Origin: Phoenix dactylifera
Lineage: Eukaryota; Streptophyta; Magnoliopsida; Arecales; Arecaceae
DNA: 64,000 nt
Reading direction: 5' to 3'
Assembly (NCBI RefSeq): GCF_009389715.1
Contig: NC_052404.1
Span: 11,833,756-11,897,755, forward strand
Shown: positions 1 through 16,564 of the stretch, piece after piece
How positions within the stretch are numbered: the first letter of the stretch is position 1
Layout of the letters: each line of letters starts with the position of its first letter
Notes under the pieces: model-generated
Databases searched by the model: none
The model's input: only the letters and a program-made list of their open reading frames with translations
Told to the model about the DNA's origin: nothing
Translations under genes and position numbers: made by a program

Positions 1-1472
1 TTTTCTCGTTGATTGTTATTTCGTTGTATGGGGCATTAAAAGACAAGAACAATGGTCATTATCTAACATCCATTTACTATATAAGATAATAATTTTTAAC
101 TACAGCATTTTGTATCAACTAGAAAAATAAATTTTATTGAGTAACATTTAAAACTAAGCATAGCAATTATACCAAATGGTCAATTGAATTTTTTTTTCAA
201 CCTTATAGAATTAGAATTGCTCATTTTTGTTTGATTTAATGAAAAAAAGAATGAAACAGTTTGTCATTTTTTGTTCTATCACTAGACAGAATAGCAAGAC
301 AAATAGGGGTCCATTATTCCTCATCTACAAATATCAAAAATTTTGATGCCATGAAGCAGGCAAAGGGATGAAAGGGTCACCTTCTTCTGCTTGCTTGATC
401 GAAATCTATTCTATAATTGAGCAAATGAAGTGCTACTTAACTTAGTAGTAGAAACTTGGAGAGACAAACAAAGAGAGGACTCTCTCATTGAAAGATAAAG
501 TCATATTTTTTAAATCAATTTAGTTGATTTGGCCATGACTATTTTGGCATGCTAAAATGGAACGACTAGGGGATCCAATAGAACAAACCTCCACAGGAGT
601 CTTTAGGTCATCTCATGCTGTTAATTAACAAGCCTTTTATTATCTATCTCATTTCTAGCTAATACGTGTGCTTGGGAGTTCTTGAAAATTGAATAAACCA
701 AGAATTATTTTTTTGTTTAACTCTACAATGATCTAAGCAAATCATGATATCCTTTTTCTGGTATTTGACCATTATTTTTTTGTTACAGGAGCAAATAACA
801 TTCACTGTAATCATCATTATTTTAGTCTTGTATAATCACAGTCTAGACAGTTTGATGGAAATACCTGCTGTTATAACCATCATAACTTAAGGTTGATAAC
901 GATTTTAATGGGGTCTGATATAATGAGAAAATTGCATCATTGAAACATTGATCTAAGATTTTTATGCTAAATTTGATAATTATAGATGTCATTATCTATT
1001 TGTCCAATACTCACAAATGGATGACTAAATCCTTTTTTCTTGTTACATAATGAAGTAGGATGATTGAAAAGAAAGAAGTGGAAAAGGTCAGGGCTACATC
1101 TAAAGCTTCATATTTTATGTAATAATATAATATTAATTGCATAATAAAGTTGAAGAGTACAATCATCAAGAACTTGAAAAACTTGAAGCAGGATATCACA
1201 AGCACATCTCTTGCTTATTAAATTGTGAAGATATGTGCTTTATGAAAGGATTTTAGAAGGAATTTTAAGCAGTCTTCTTACAATAGAGTGGCCACAAATG
1301 TTAGCATACATTATACAGTTTGACTGGTATATTGCCATGAGTATCCATTGAACAAAAACAATCCATTAATCCTATATGATGAATATGACTGTAAAAATAG
1401 ATTCTTATAGTGGATATCAGCATTAGCCAAAGGTTCAGCTCATTCAGGTGCAGGCAATGAAATTAAATTGTA
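1..1472. other. AT-rich intergenic DNA downstream of PSF2
   Basis: No exon, RNA gene or well-bounded repeat is visible here. The stretch is AT-rich and both strands have frequent stops. It should hold the 3' untranslated region of the minus-strand PSF2 gene next to 1472. It could also hold a small terminal PSF2 exon if the possible splice donor at 1544-1543 is used, but no convincing acceptor was seen. Confidence 0.5.
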
Positions 1473-3151
1473 TCACTTATTACCTCTCATCACAGAGCTC
1501 TTTTGCCCGTAAATAACTACTTCAAAGAAGGTGAGCCAACTTACTCGTGGGCCACGATCTACCACTTGTGGTTGTCTGCTCCCCATTGCCCGTGGTTGCT
1601 GAATCAAATGCGGGCTATCGTGCTTATAGAAAGCTTGCAAGGCTCTAACCATGAATGGGCGCACTATATTCACTTCCATTGCAGAAAGATTTTTGAGCTG
1701 CATTAAATGAATAATTCTCAATGTATGACAAGCAGCTTCACATGAGAAACAATTATTTTTATCAGCCTTCAACAAAAGTATGAACAAGATTTAAATTAGG
1801 AAGTCCCATATTCATGATGGGCTTGCAGTTTCTTCATCATCATTGCAAACTTAAAAAAGGTTCTAAATAAGAACTCAACTTAAGAAACAAAAATTATACA
1901 CAATTATTAACCTGAGGAAACTCAGCACAACAATTTGCACTTTCCAATGGAGTTTTATGTGGCAAAGCCCCAAGAAAAGGATCATATAAGAGATCTATTA
2001 GCTGGACGCATGGTATATGATAAAAGCTGAATCCCATAAATATACCTTCACTGCATGTGTGCGACCGGATATTGTCTCTAAACCAGTCTCAACCTTGTGA
2101 AATCTCACATCTCTTATATCCTCAATCAAAGATCTTGCCTGTTACATTACAACTCTATAGATTAAAAAAATGGTAAAAAAAATGTAGATTGCATGCCTGA
2201 GCATGTTTCAAAACTCACCATATATAAATCCGGGATGTCATCATGAGCACTGGAAATGATGTCTAGTAAGTTCAGCGTCCTTTAAATGGAAAACAAAACA
2301 AAAGGACCATGGAAGAAAACAAAGTCCGAACTACATACTGGTCAAATAGAAGTCTTGAGATTTCTACATAATGGAATGGCAGTGGCTGGAATTCCCTAGG
2401 GGACTCTCGTTCCGCCTCCAGCACCTGTGTCAACCTCTCTGGCAAAAGCAGCAATCAATTAACTACCTTACCATAATATGAATGGTGTTTTACCCTTCAT
2501 CATCAGCAAAACACATCAAACTAGGACATGGTTAAGAAAAGAAATAGAGGCAAAGAATATAGAAATAAGCACATTTCAGTAAACCTAGCTGGACACATGA
2601 GGATTTCAACGAGGGAAAGAAATTAAGCTCTCACCAACTGACATCCATTCTGGTGTGCGAATGGTGCATTTGCCACGTTTCTTCAGAGCGACGGCAAGCC
2701 ATAGTGGTACTTTGCTAGCAATTTGTGGGAAGAATGGGCCGTAATCACCCTGATGGCACATAAACCCAGTAGTATCGGATCAGGCACCTCGCAGATCCAG
2801 ACCAACCTCAAATCAAACGCTAGATGTATTAATCAAAGTTATGCCAGAGTTTTGTTCACAGCTTATCAAAACTCATCGGGGAACAAATTATATATTTATA
2901 TGAGCATAAAGGACGAGATGGAATTACGCAGATCATGTTCAGAGCTTCCATTCTGATGTTAGGGACAATCTCCACCATTTCATCTTCTGCGAGAAACTCC
3001 ACCTGAAAAAGGGGAATAGGGAAAATTATTGATCTTGGGAACTATATAGAATACAGATTGAACACGATGATAGAAATGATAAGCTATGCAAGAGATTGCG
3101 TGCCTCCGGAGCCGAGAAGACGGACAGATCTGGGTTGGATTGCCCCGCCAT
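1473..3151 (-). CDS. PSF2: DNA replication complex GINS subunit PSF2, 7 exons
   Basis: PSF2 is one of four subunits of the GINS tetramer, which joins CDC45 and MCM2-7 to form the replicative helicase in the nucleus. Exons on the minus strand: 3151-3104, 3002-2928, 2749-2635, 2438-2339, 2249-2219, 2138-2046 and 1697-1473. Reading phase is kept through all six junctions, giving about 228 residues; plant homologues are near 210. Recognisable stretches in order are [87 protein letters not shown] and [21 protein letters not shown], all hallmarks of PSF2. The start ATG at 3151 gives the usual MAGQS N-terminus. Intron 1 has a GC donor instead of GT. The last 20 or so residues are not conserved, and a strong GTAAGT donor at 1544 suggests the true C-terminus may lie in a further exon. 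The gene is divergent from TPI. Confidence 0.93.
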
Positions 3152-3822
3152 TGCCTTGGGTTTGGAGAGAACGAGGGTTTCTTACTAAAATCCCGGCGAA
3201 TCAGCTGGAGGTAGAGAATTCGAGAGAGAGAGAGAGAGAGAGAGAGAGGCAGGAGATATGGAGACAAAGAAACCCTAATAGTGGCTTTGGGCGGTCATTT
3301 GCAATTGCTCCGGAAAGAATTTTTTCATTTCGGAAGGCGGGAACTAACTTTTGCTTCCGGAGCAGCCCAGCGCCTCTCCGCCCGCTTCAGCGAGACGCTC
3401 TGCGACCGCGGCTGGGTTTTTTTTTTTTGTGTGTGTGTGTACGCGTTCGGAAAGTATAAGAGGAATATCGTTGTTCGCTACTCGGGGTAGAACAGCGGAT
3501 GATCATTTTGATCGCGCCCTCCAACAAGAACATCCGCTTCGCTTCTATTATTTCTAAGCACGGGGATCATTAGTAGCCGGATGGCCGATGATTGTTCGAT
3601 AGAATGTCATTTTGCAGCCAAATCGATCATCGCCGTCCAATTAGTCGCGCACCGTAAGGTCGATGACCCGCTGGGGCAAATTTGTAATTCGATACACTAC
3701 GTCTCAGGGCGTTCTTTCCAACGCCGTCTCGTCTCTGCTATGTAAAAGCGCTTCATCTCATCCCTTTCCTCACCAAGCCAACAAAATCTTGGGTTGAACC
3801 TCGTCTTGCATCGCTCGCATAG
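3152..3822. promoter_or_regulatory. Bidirectional PSF2/TPI promoter with E2F-like and telo-box motifs
   Basis: Only 671 bp separate the start codons of the divergent PSF2 and TPI genes, so both promoters and both leaders must lie here. GGCGGGAA at 3336-3343 reads TTCCCGCC on the PSF2 strand and matches the core E2F/DP site. AAACCCTAA at 3270-3278 is a telo-box. Plant replication genes often carry both. A GA repeat at about 3221-3249 (CT on the PSF2 strand) probably lies in the PSF2 leader. A T-run followed by a GT-run is at 3419-3440. No clear TATA box was seen for either gene. Confidence 0.6.
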
Positions 3823-10349
<6,527 letters not shown>

Positions 10350-11732
10350 GGCGTTTACTCGTTCCAGTGAAATCTGTTTGAAAGATGTAAGAACGGTGTT
10401 CTATGTTGAACTCCCTGAATCTTGTGTTAGAAACTGCTTTTTGTAGTTTTTGCCCGGAATTTGAAGTGGGCTACGAATGTTAATAACCCGAAAATGTTTT
10501 CCATGAACCTTGGAAGCATCGGCTGTTCAATTATTTAAACTATCAAATGGACATTACCATGTTAAGCTTGTTTTGTTGCATCTCCGTGCTTTAGAATTGT
10601 TATTCAGGTTGCTCATAACATGAATGGCAGCAAGCTGTCGGTTAGCCTTTGTGCATAGTCCATGAATTAAAATGCTGGTATTTTTCATTATAAGGTCAAA
10701 ATAATTCGTAAATTAAGACATTAATTAATTAAATGAAACTGCACGTAGAAACACAACAATTCATCAAGACATGTAAGTTGTCGGTTGCGTTTTTTTTTTC
10801 TTGATTTATTATTCCTTTTAAATCATAGAACAGTGCTATAATTTCTTTCAGGACGGTAGCAGCCCCAAAATGAATAGCGGGTTATACAAATTAATAATCG
10901 AAATACTGATAACAGCATGTCATCTCAAAGTATATTAAGGTTCTAATTGCCCTAATTATTGGGAGTCTAGACACTGATGATAATATATAGGCCCCATTTA
11001 GAGAAATTTTTGGAGGGCCAAAACGTACTTTCTGGCCCTTTAAAAAATATTTTTGGATGAAAAAGTATTTGGTAAAAATTTTGGAAAGCTATTTTAGTTT
11101 CTTCAGAAAGCTAGAAACAGCTTTTTGGAAGAAGATCTATTTTGAAGCCTTCCTAAATAGCTATTTTGAGTTTTGTCGGGAAGCTGCTGTTTTTATCAAA
11201 ATACCTATAATAAAATATAACAATTACAGACTTTGTCCCTTTATAAACCTAAAAATATGCTGGAGCCCTAACAAAAAATCCTAACCGTGGATCAGACTCC
11301 TTTGCATGCAAGAAAAGGTATTCTTGTTTTCTATTATTGTATTATACTATAAATATAATATTATATTACATTATATCATAATACATTAATATGTTGTATG
11401 AAATAATTTAATATTATGTTATATTATGAAAAATTAATGTACTAATAATTATAATATTTTGTACCTTTATTATTGTATTATACTATAAATATAATATTAT
11501 GCTACCTTATATCATAATACATTGATATGTTATGTTAAATAATTTAATATTATATTAAATTATTATAATATGATATACAAATATTATATTACTATATTAT
11601 AATAGTATTATATTACTATATTATAATAGTATTATATTACATTGCAGTAATATTATACTATATCATATATTTATGTATTAATATATGTTATATTTTATTA
11701 CGTTCTGTTGTATAATACTATGCAATGTCCTT
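10350..11732. other. TPI 3' flank, then AT-rich repeat sequence up to the copia insertion
   Basis: About the first 200 bases are probably the TPI 3' untranslated region. From about 10988 the sequence begins GGCCCCATTTAGAGAA and looks like one end of an old transposon whose other end may lie near 23791. From 11325 it is almost pure A/T and contains two internal duplications (separate entry). No coding sequence is supported. Confidence 0.5.
11325..11640. repeat. AT-rich tandem duplications
   Basis: A segment of about 135 bp, starting TTATTGTATTATACTATAAA, occurs twice in a row (from about 11331 and about 11469) with a few differences. It is followed at about 11580-11636 by a shorter unit of about 26 bp (core TATTATATTACTATATTATA) repeated a little more than twice. 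The Sirevirus inserted about 95 bp to the right. Confidence 0.6.
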
Positions 11733-11929
11733 TGTTGACCCCCTAATGGATTTTGATGAATACAAAACACTAGAGCATAATTCCATTATATCTTAACAAT
11801 TTAATTAAGGAATTCATGTGTTTTATCTAGAATATTGTTGAGAAATGTCTAGACAAGTTCCCATAATTTTTATGAATTCATTGAAGAACATTTTGAGTTA
11901 ATGAAAAAGTTCAGGGACAGCCGAGACGT

Positions 11930-12335
11930 CTCCTGATAGTTTCAGAGACGTCTCTGGCACAAACAGGAAGAACTGGCACACTTGGAGACGTCCCCGGCAC
12001 CTGCCGAGTCGTCCCCGCGTTAGCGGAGTCGACTCTCTCAGTAGCGGAGTCGACTCTCTCAGTGGCGGCAGAAAGGCAGTTTTCAAGAGATATGCGCGAG
12101 ACGTCCCCTGAAAGAGCGGAGTCGACTCTCTCAGGGAATTCCAGAGGACATGTCTTTCGGAGATAAAGAAGCGGAGTCGTCCCCAAGGCAGCGGAGTCGT
12201 CCCCACTCAAAAAGTGCAGACAAGCCGAGACGTCCCCGTAAAGTGCCGAGTCGACCCCAGACAAATAAAAAGTAAGATCCTGTAGGCGAGACGTCCCTCG
12301 TTGTAGCGGAGACGTCCCCGGAGCGCCTGGGACGC
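11930..12335 (+). promoter_or_regulatory. Palindromic motif array in U3 of the 5' LTR
   Basis: About fifteen short motifs are packed into 400 bp. Two palindromic types alternate: GAGACGTCTC (often degenerate as GAGACGTCCCC, usually preceded by CG) and GAGTCGACTC or GAGTCGTCCCC. The GACGTC core contains ACGT, the core recognised by plant bZIP factors; the outer CGG...CCG pattern recalls the high-copy repeated motif described in Sirevirus LTRs. The array ends about 80 bp before the TATA box, a promoter-proximal position. The same array is at about 21350-21763 in the 3' LTR, and a four-copy version is at 18481-18564 inside the element. Confidence 0.75.
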
Positions 12336-12413
12336 GACTGACAGCTTTTCAGGTTTGGTTTGAATTTCAAATCCTTCTCTTTTTGTTTCTAACGGCTATA
12401 TTTGCTTTTTGGG

Positions 12414-12423
12414 CTATAAAAAG
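12414..12423 (+). promoter_or_regulatory. TATA box of the 5' LTR promoter
   Basis: CTATAAAAAG within GGGCTATAAAAAGGGACC, just downstream of the palindrome array. It is the only strong TATA box in the LTR and is conserved in the 3' LTR at 21842-21851. Confidence 0.75.
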
Positions 12424-13108
12424 GGACCTCTTAAGTGGTTCTCAACAACTCTTCACCAACCAAAAAGCTAGATCATTCAAGAGAGAAGTTAGAAAGAAAA
12501 GCTCAAGGGAGTGAGTGCATTCAAGGAAGGAAATCAAGAATTCTCAAGTCTCCCAAGCGATTTCAAGCTCAACCACTCTTGTGCGCTCGGGATTCGAAGC
12601 TCACACTCAACCCTACGCGCTCCACCTCGGAAGAATCAACATTTCCCACGCTTCCAACGGCAAAAGGATTCTTCCGGATTACATTATTCATAATTGTTAT
12701 ATTTGCTTCTTAGAGCTTTTATTTCCTTTTGTAAACTCTTTTATTGTGGTGCTTGTTCCAGTCAAGGGACTTGGAACAAGGGAAAGGCGTCCCAAGCCTA
12801 AGAGAAATTGGGGGTTTTAGGGTTTGTTGTGAGCCCGGTGTAAAACAACGAGTTGGGTAGTGAACTCGCAAAACTACCGTACTGTAATCTTGGATTATAG
12901 TGGAAATTCCCAAAGGCGCTTTGGGGAGTGGATGTAGGAGCGGTGAAGGCTCCGAACCACTATAAAACCGTGTGTTTGTGGTTGTCTCTTCTTATCTTTT
13001 TATCTTTATTTTAGTTCATATATTTGTGTGTTTTATTTTTAATTAGGCAAAAAGTTTTTAAAACACCCAATTCACCCCCCTCTTGGGTGACCATCTCTGG
13101 GCAACAAG

Positions 13109-13120
13109 TGGTATCAGAGC
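13109..13120 (+). other. Primer-binding site for initiator Met-tRNA
   Basis: TGGTATCAGAGC, complementary to the 3' end of plant initiator methionine tRNA, lies two bases after the end of the 5' LTR. This is the minus-strand DNA priming site typical of plant copia elements. Confidence 0.93.
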
Positions 13121-13172
13121 AGGTGCTCTGTATATTTCTTGAAAGACCTAACCGTCTTAGCCAAAGATCTAG

Positions 13173-14900
13173 ATGGCAACACCCTTTAACAATGTTCCTG
13201 CCGAGGGGCAAGCAACCAATAGACCTCCACTCTTCAATGGGACAAATTATACCTATTGGAAGACGAGAATGAGAATTTTCATTCAAGCACAAGACTATGC
13301 CTTGTGGAGGGTTATAGTCAAGGGACCACAAGAACCATCACACATGGTGAATGGCATTCGAGTTCCCAAACCTGAGGAGGATTGGGATGAGAATGATGAT
13401 AGGATGGCTCAACTCAATTCTAGAGCCATGAACTCATTATTTTGTTCTCTAGATGTAAATGAGTTCAATAGAGTCTCTACATGCAGTTCCGCTAAGGAAA
13501 TATGGGATAGGCTTGAAGTTATCCACGAGGGTACAAATCAAGTCAAAGAGTCCAAAGTGAACATTCTAGTTCACAAAGTATGAATTGTTTAAGATGGAAC
13601 CTAAAGAAACCATCACATGCATGTTTACAACGTTTTACCGAAATTATTAATGGTCTAAAAAAGCTTGGGCAAATCTTACACTAACCCCGAACTTGTGAGT
13701 AAAATTCTCAGGTCACTGCCAAAAGCATGGGAAGCAAAGGTCACGGCGATTGTAGAAGCCAAAGACCTCAACACCTTGGGGCTAGAACAACTCTTGGGCT
13801 CATTGATGACGCATGAGCTCACGATGAAGCAGCATGAAGAAGAGTTGCCAAAGAAAAAGACAATCGCACTCAAGGCTACCTCAAGTGTATGTGAAGAAGA
13901 GAGCAGTGAGAGTGAAGAAGAAAGTCAAGATGAGGACTTGGGTTTGATAGTAAGGAAATTTAAAAGTTCATGAGAAGAAAGAAACCATTCCCAAGAAAGA
14001 AATTTGGAGGGAGAAATGATTGGGAAAAAGAAAAAGAAAAAGAAAGAGACCCAATCGTATGCTATGACTGCAAGAGACCGGGACATATTCGTTCCGAATG
14101 CCCACAACAAAAGAGCATTTTGGAAAGAAGAAGAAAAAGGCATTGAAGGCAACATGGGATGACAGTGACACATCATCCTCCGAGGAAGAGAAGGAAGAGA
14201 CCGCCAATCTATGCTTCATGGCGCTCGAAGATGACGAGGTATGTCAAAACCCAACTATAAATTTTACTTTAGAAGAATTATATGATGCTTTTTCAAGAAC
14301 TTATGGGTGATTGTAGTATGTTAGGAGCAAAGAATAAAGAATTAAAAGCCTCAAATCAAAAACTAAAGAAAAATATTGAAAACCTATTAATTGAAAAGGA
14401 GAGCGTTAAAAATATGAACACTACTAACCTAAAAATCGAAAATTCAAGACTTAGCACTGAAAATGAAAAGGCAAAAACACTAATCAAGGAATTAAATCTA
14501 AAAGTAAATTCCCTACTCAATAGTAATACCTCACTTGCGCAAACTGTTGAATCTCTTAAAAAAGATATGAAAGAACTAGTTAAAGAAAATTTGAATCTTA
14601 AGAATGAGGTACATAAGTACAAGCCAATTGTTGAAAATTCACACAAAGCTCTGAAAAATTAATCTTATTCTTTCAAATCAAAGAGCTGTTTTTCAATAAA
14701 GCTGGATTAGGATATAAAACTAATAAGCAACAAAAGTATCTAAAGAATTTCTTTGTAAAAGCAAAAGACGTAAAAACTGAAAAACCAACATGCTTTCTTT
14801 GTGGAAAGAACGGACATAAAGCCTACTCTTGTATTCAAGAAAAATCCAAACTAACAAGGGTACATTTGTAAAAGCTAAAAACATAACTAAAGTATGGGTG
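13173..14900 (+). pseudogene. gag: Sirevirus gag (capsid/nucleocapsid), frameshifted
   Basis: Gag forms the particle that packages element RNA. The first ATG after the primer site is at 13173. An open stretch runs to 13583 and carries the typical copia start (FNGTNYTYWKTRM) and EIWDRLEVIHEG. Reading then shifts and resumes at about 13665-13973 with the rest of the UBN2-type capsid region (LVSKILRSLPKAWEAKV) and an acidic Ser/Glu run. A zinc knuckle CYDCKRPGHIRSEC is at 14060-14101. Another acidic stretch and a long coiled coil rich in Lys, Asn, Leu and Glu (about 14282-14662) follow. A second knuckle CFLCGKNGHKAYSC is at 14791-14832. Two knuckles around a coiled coil suit the long Gag of Sireviruses. 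At least three reading breaks are visible. Confidence 0.85.
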
Positions 14901-14984
14901 CCTAAGGGAGTCAACTACACTAACCACGAAGGACCCAAGAAAACTTGGGTACCTAAGAGCTTCACATGATCATTTTGCAGATAT

Positions 14985-16560
14985 GCCTTGCAGCCGGAAA
15001 TAAAAAGAGAATGTGGTAATCTTGATAGTGGTTGCTCAAGGGCATATGACCGTGACAAGAGTCTTTTCGTCACCTTGGAATCAAAAGAAGGAGGAGTAGT
15101 ACACATTTGGAGGACAATGGCTAAAGGTCGAATTATTGGTGTTGGTAAAAATCTCCATATCACCCCTCCTCATTTATAGATAATGTATTGTTAGTTAATG
15201 GACTAAAAACATAATTTATTAAGTATAAGTCAATTTGTGACAAGGGCTTTAAAGTGTCATTTGAATCATCACTATGCATAATTAATAGTCCAATTGATAA
15301 TGAGATCATACTCACAGGACATAGGCATGGAAACGTTTACATGGGTAGATCTTGATGATCTCACCATGAGGGATGGCCAATGTCTTGTAGCCATGAATCC
15401 CAAAGTCCAATGAGACTAGTTGGTTATGGCATCGTAGGTTAGGGCATGCTAGCATGGATTTAAATCTCTAAATTGATCACAAAGGATCTAGTCAAAGGAC
15501 TACCAAAAATAGACTTGAAAAGAATAAAATTTGTGCGGCATGTCCAATTAGGGAAACAAACAAGAAGTCTTTCAAGTCTAAGAACATAGTCTCAACATCA
15601 AAACCCTTAGAACTAATTCACATGGATTTGTTTGGACCCACTAGAACTGCTAGTCTAGGGGGTAAGAAATTTGGTCTTGTCATTGTTGATGATTTTCACG
15701 TTTTACATGGGTTTCATTTCTTGCACACAAAGATGAGTCCTTTCTCGCTTTTGTCAAGTTTCATAATAAGGTTTCGAATGAACTCAATCTTAAACTAAAA
15801 GCAATTAGGAGTGATATGGTACCGAGTTTGAAAATCAACACTTTGAAAAGTTTTGTGACGAAAATGGTATCAATCACAATTTCTCGGCACCTAGGACACC
15901 CAACAAAATGGGGTGGTAGAAAGGAAGAATCGCACACTAGCAGATATGGCTCGTACCATGTTGTGCGAATCGGATCTACCAAAGTACTCTGGCTGAAGCA
16001 ATAAATACCTCATGTGTATATCTTAAATCGTGCTTTAGTTAGATCCATCTTAAAGAAAACACCGTATGAATTGATAAAAGGTAAGAAACCAAAATATAAG
16101 TTATTTTCATGTTTTTCGGTTGTCGATGCTTTATTTTGAATAATGGAAAGGACAATCTCAGTAAATTTAGTGCTAAATCAGATGAGGGGATCTTTCTTAG
16201 GTTATCCTCATCTAGTAGAGCATACAGGGTCTTCCAACAAGAGAACTCTTGTTGTTGAAGAATCCCATTCAATGTTGTTTTTGATGAAACTAATGGAGAT
16301 TCTTCTAGAAAAGAAGAAGATGGTGATGCAGGTATACTTGAAGACCGAATAAAGGAATTCTCCATACAAGACAAGACAACGATGGAGGATGAGGTCAATG
16401 GAAGATACAAATCAGCAAGATGAAGAAGGTCAACCTCCATCAAAAATTCAAGATTTTCCTAAAGAATGGAGGTATGCACATGGTCATCCAAAGGGATCTA
16501 ATCCTTGGTGATCCTTCACAAGGTATAAGAACTAGATCCTCTTTAAGAAACACTAGTAAT
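14985..16560 (+). pseudogene. pol: Sirevirus protease and integrase remnant
   Basis: The aspartic protease is recognisable at about 15015-15170 by LDSGCSR and SLFVTLESKEGG, but the frame is disturbed right after the active-site Asp. The pre-integrase zinc region starts near 15424 (LWHRRLGHASM). The integrase core has HMDLFGPTRTASLGGKK at about 15618-15668, including the first catalytic Asp. The second-Asp region (about 15810-15835) and the Glu region (about 15900-15960) can be followed only by changing frame. The acidic linker before the reverse transcriptase (16140-16480) is broken too. Small indels, not large deletions, account for the damage. Confidence 0.82.
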
Positions 16561-16564
16561 TACC

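Larger units (their letters stand above)
11733..13106 (+). repeat. 5' LTR of the Sirevirus
   Basis: The repeat is 1,374 bp, with terminal TGTTG/CAACA. The first 600 bp (U3) hold the palindrome array at about 11930-12335. A TATA box, CTATAAAAAG, lies at 12414-12423, so transcription should start about 30 bp later. The R/U5 part follows and ends at 13106, two bases before the primer-binding site. The 3' LTR is nearly identical. Confidence 0.95.

Noticed and set aside
3058-3557. Several plus-strand open frames in the PSF2/TPI promoter
   Set aside because: They are antisense to PSF2 exon 1 and run through GA and GT repeats. No family similarity; GC-rich promoter DNA explains them.
11930-12335. 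Regularly spaced palindromic repeats resembling a CRISPR array
   Set aside because: The context is a plant LTR, spacing is irregular, motifs are only 10-16 bp, and the same array is in both LTRs. It is a retrotransposon regulatory array.
11898-12370. Long overlapping minus-strand open frames rich in Arg, Gly, Leu and Ser in the LTR (also at 21325-21694)
   Set aside because: They are translations of the palindromic motif array (repeated RGRL and ESTP patterns) on the strand opposite to the element. There is no protein family match.
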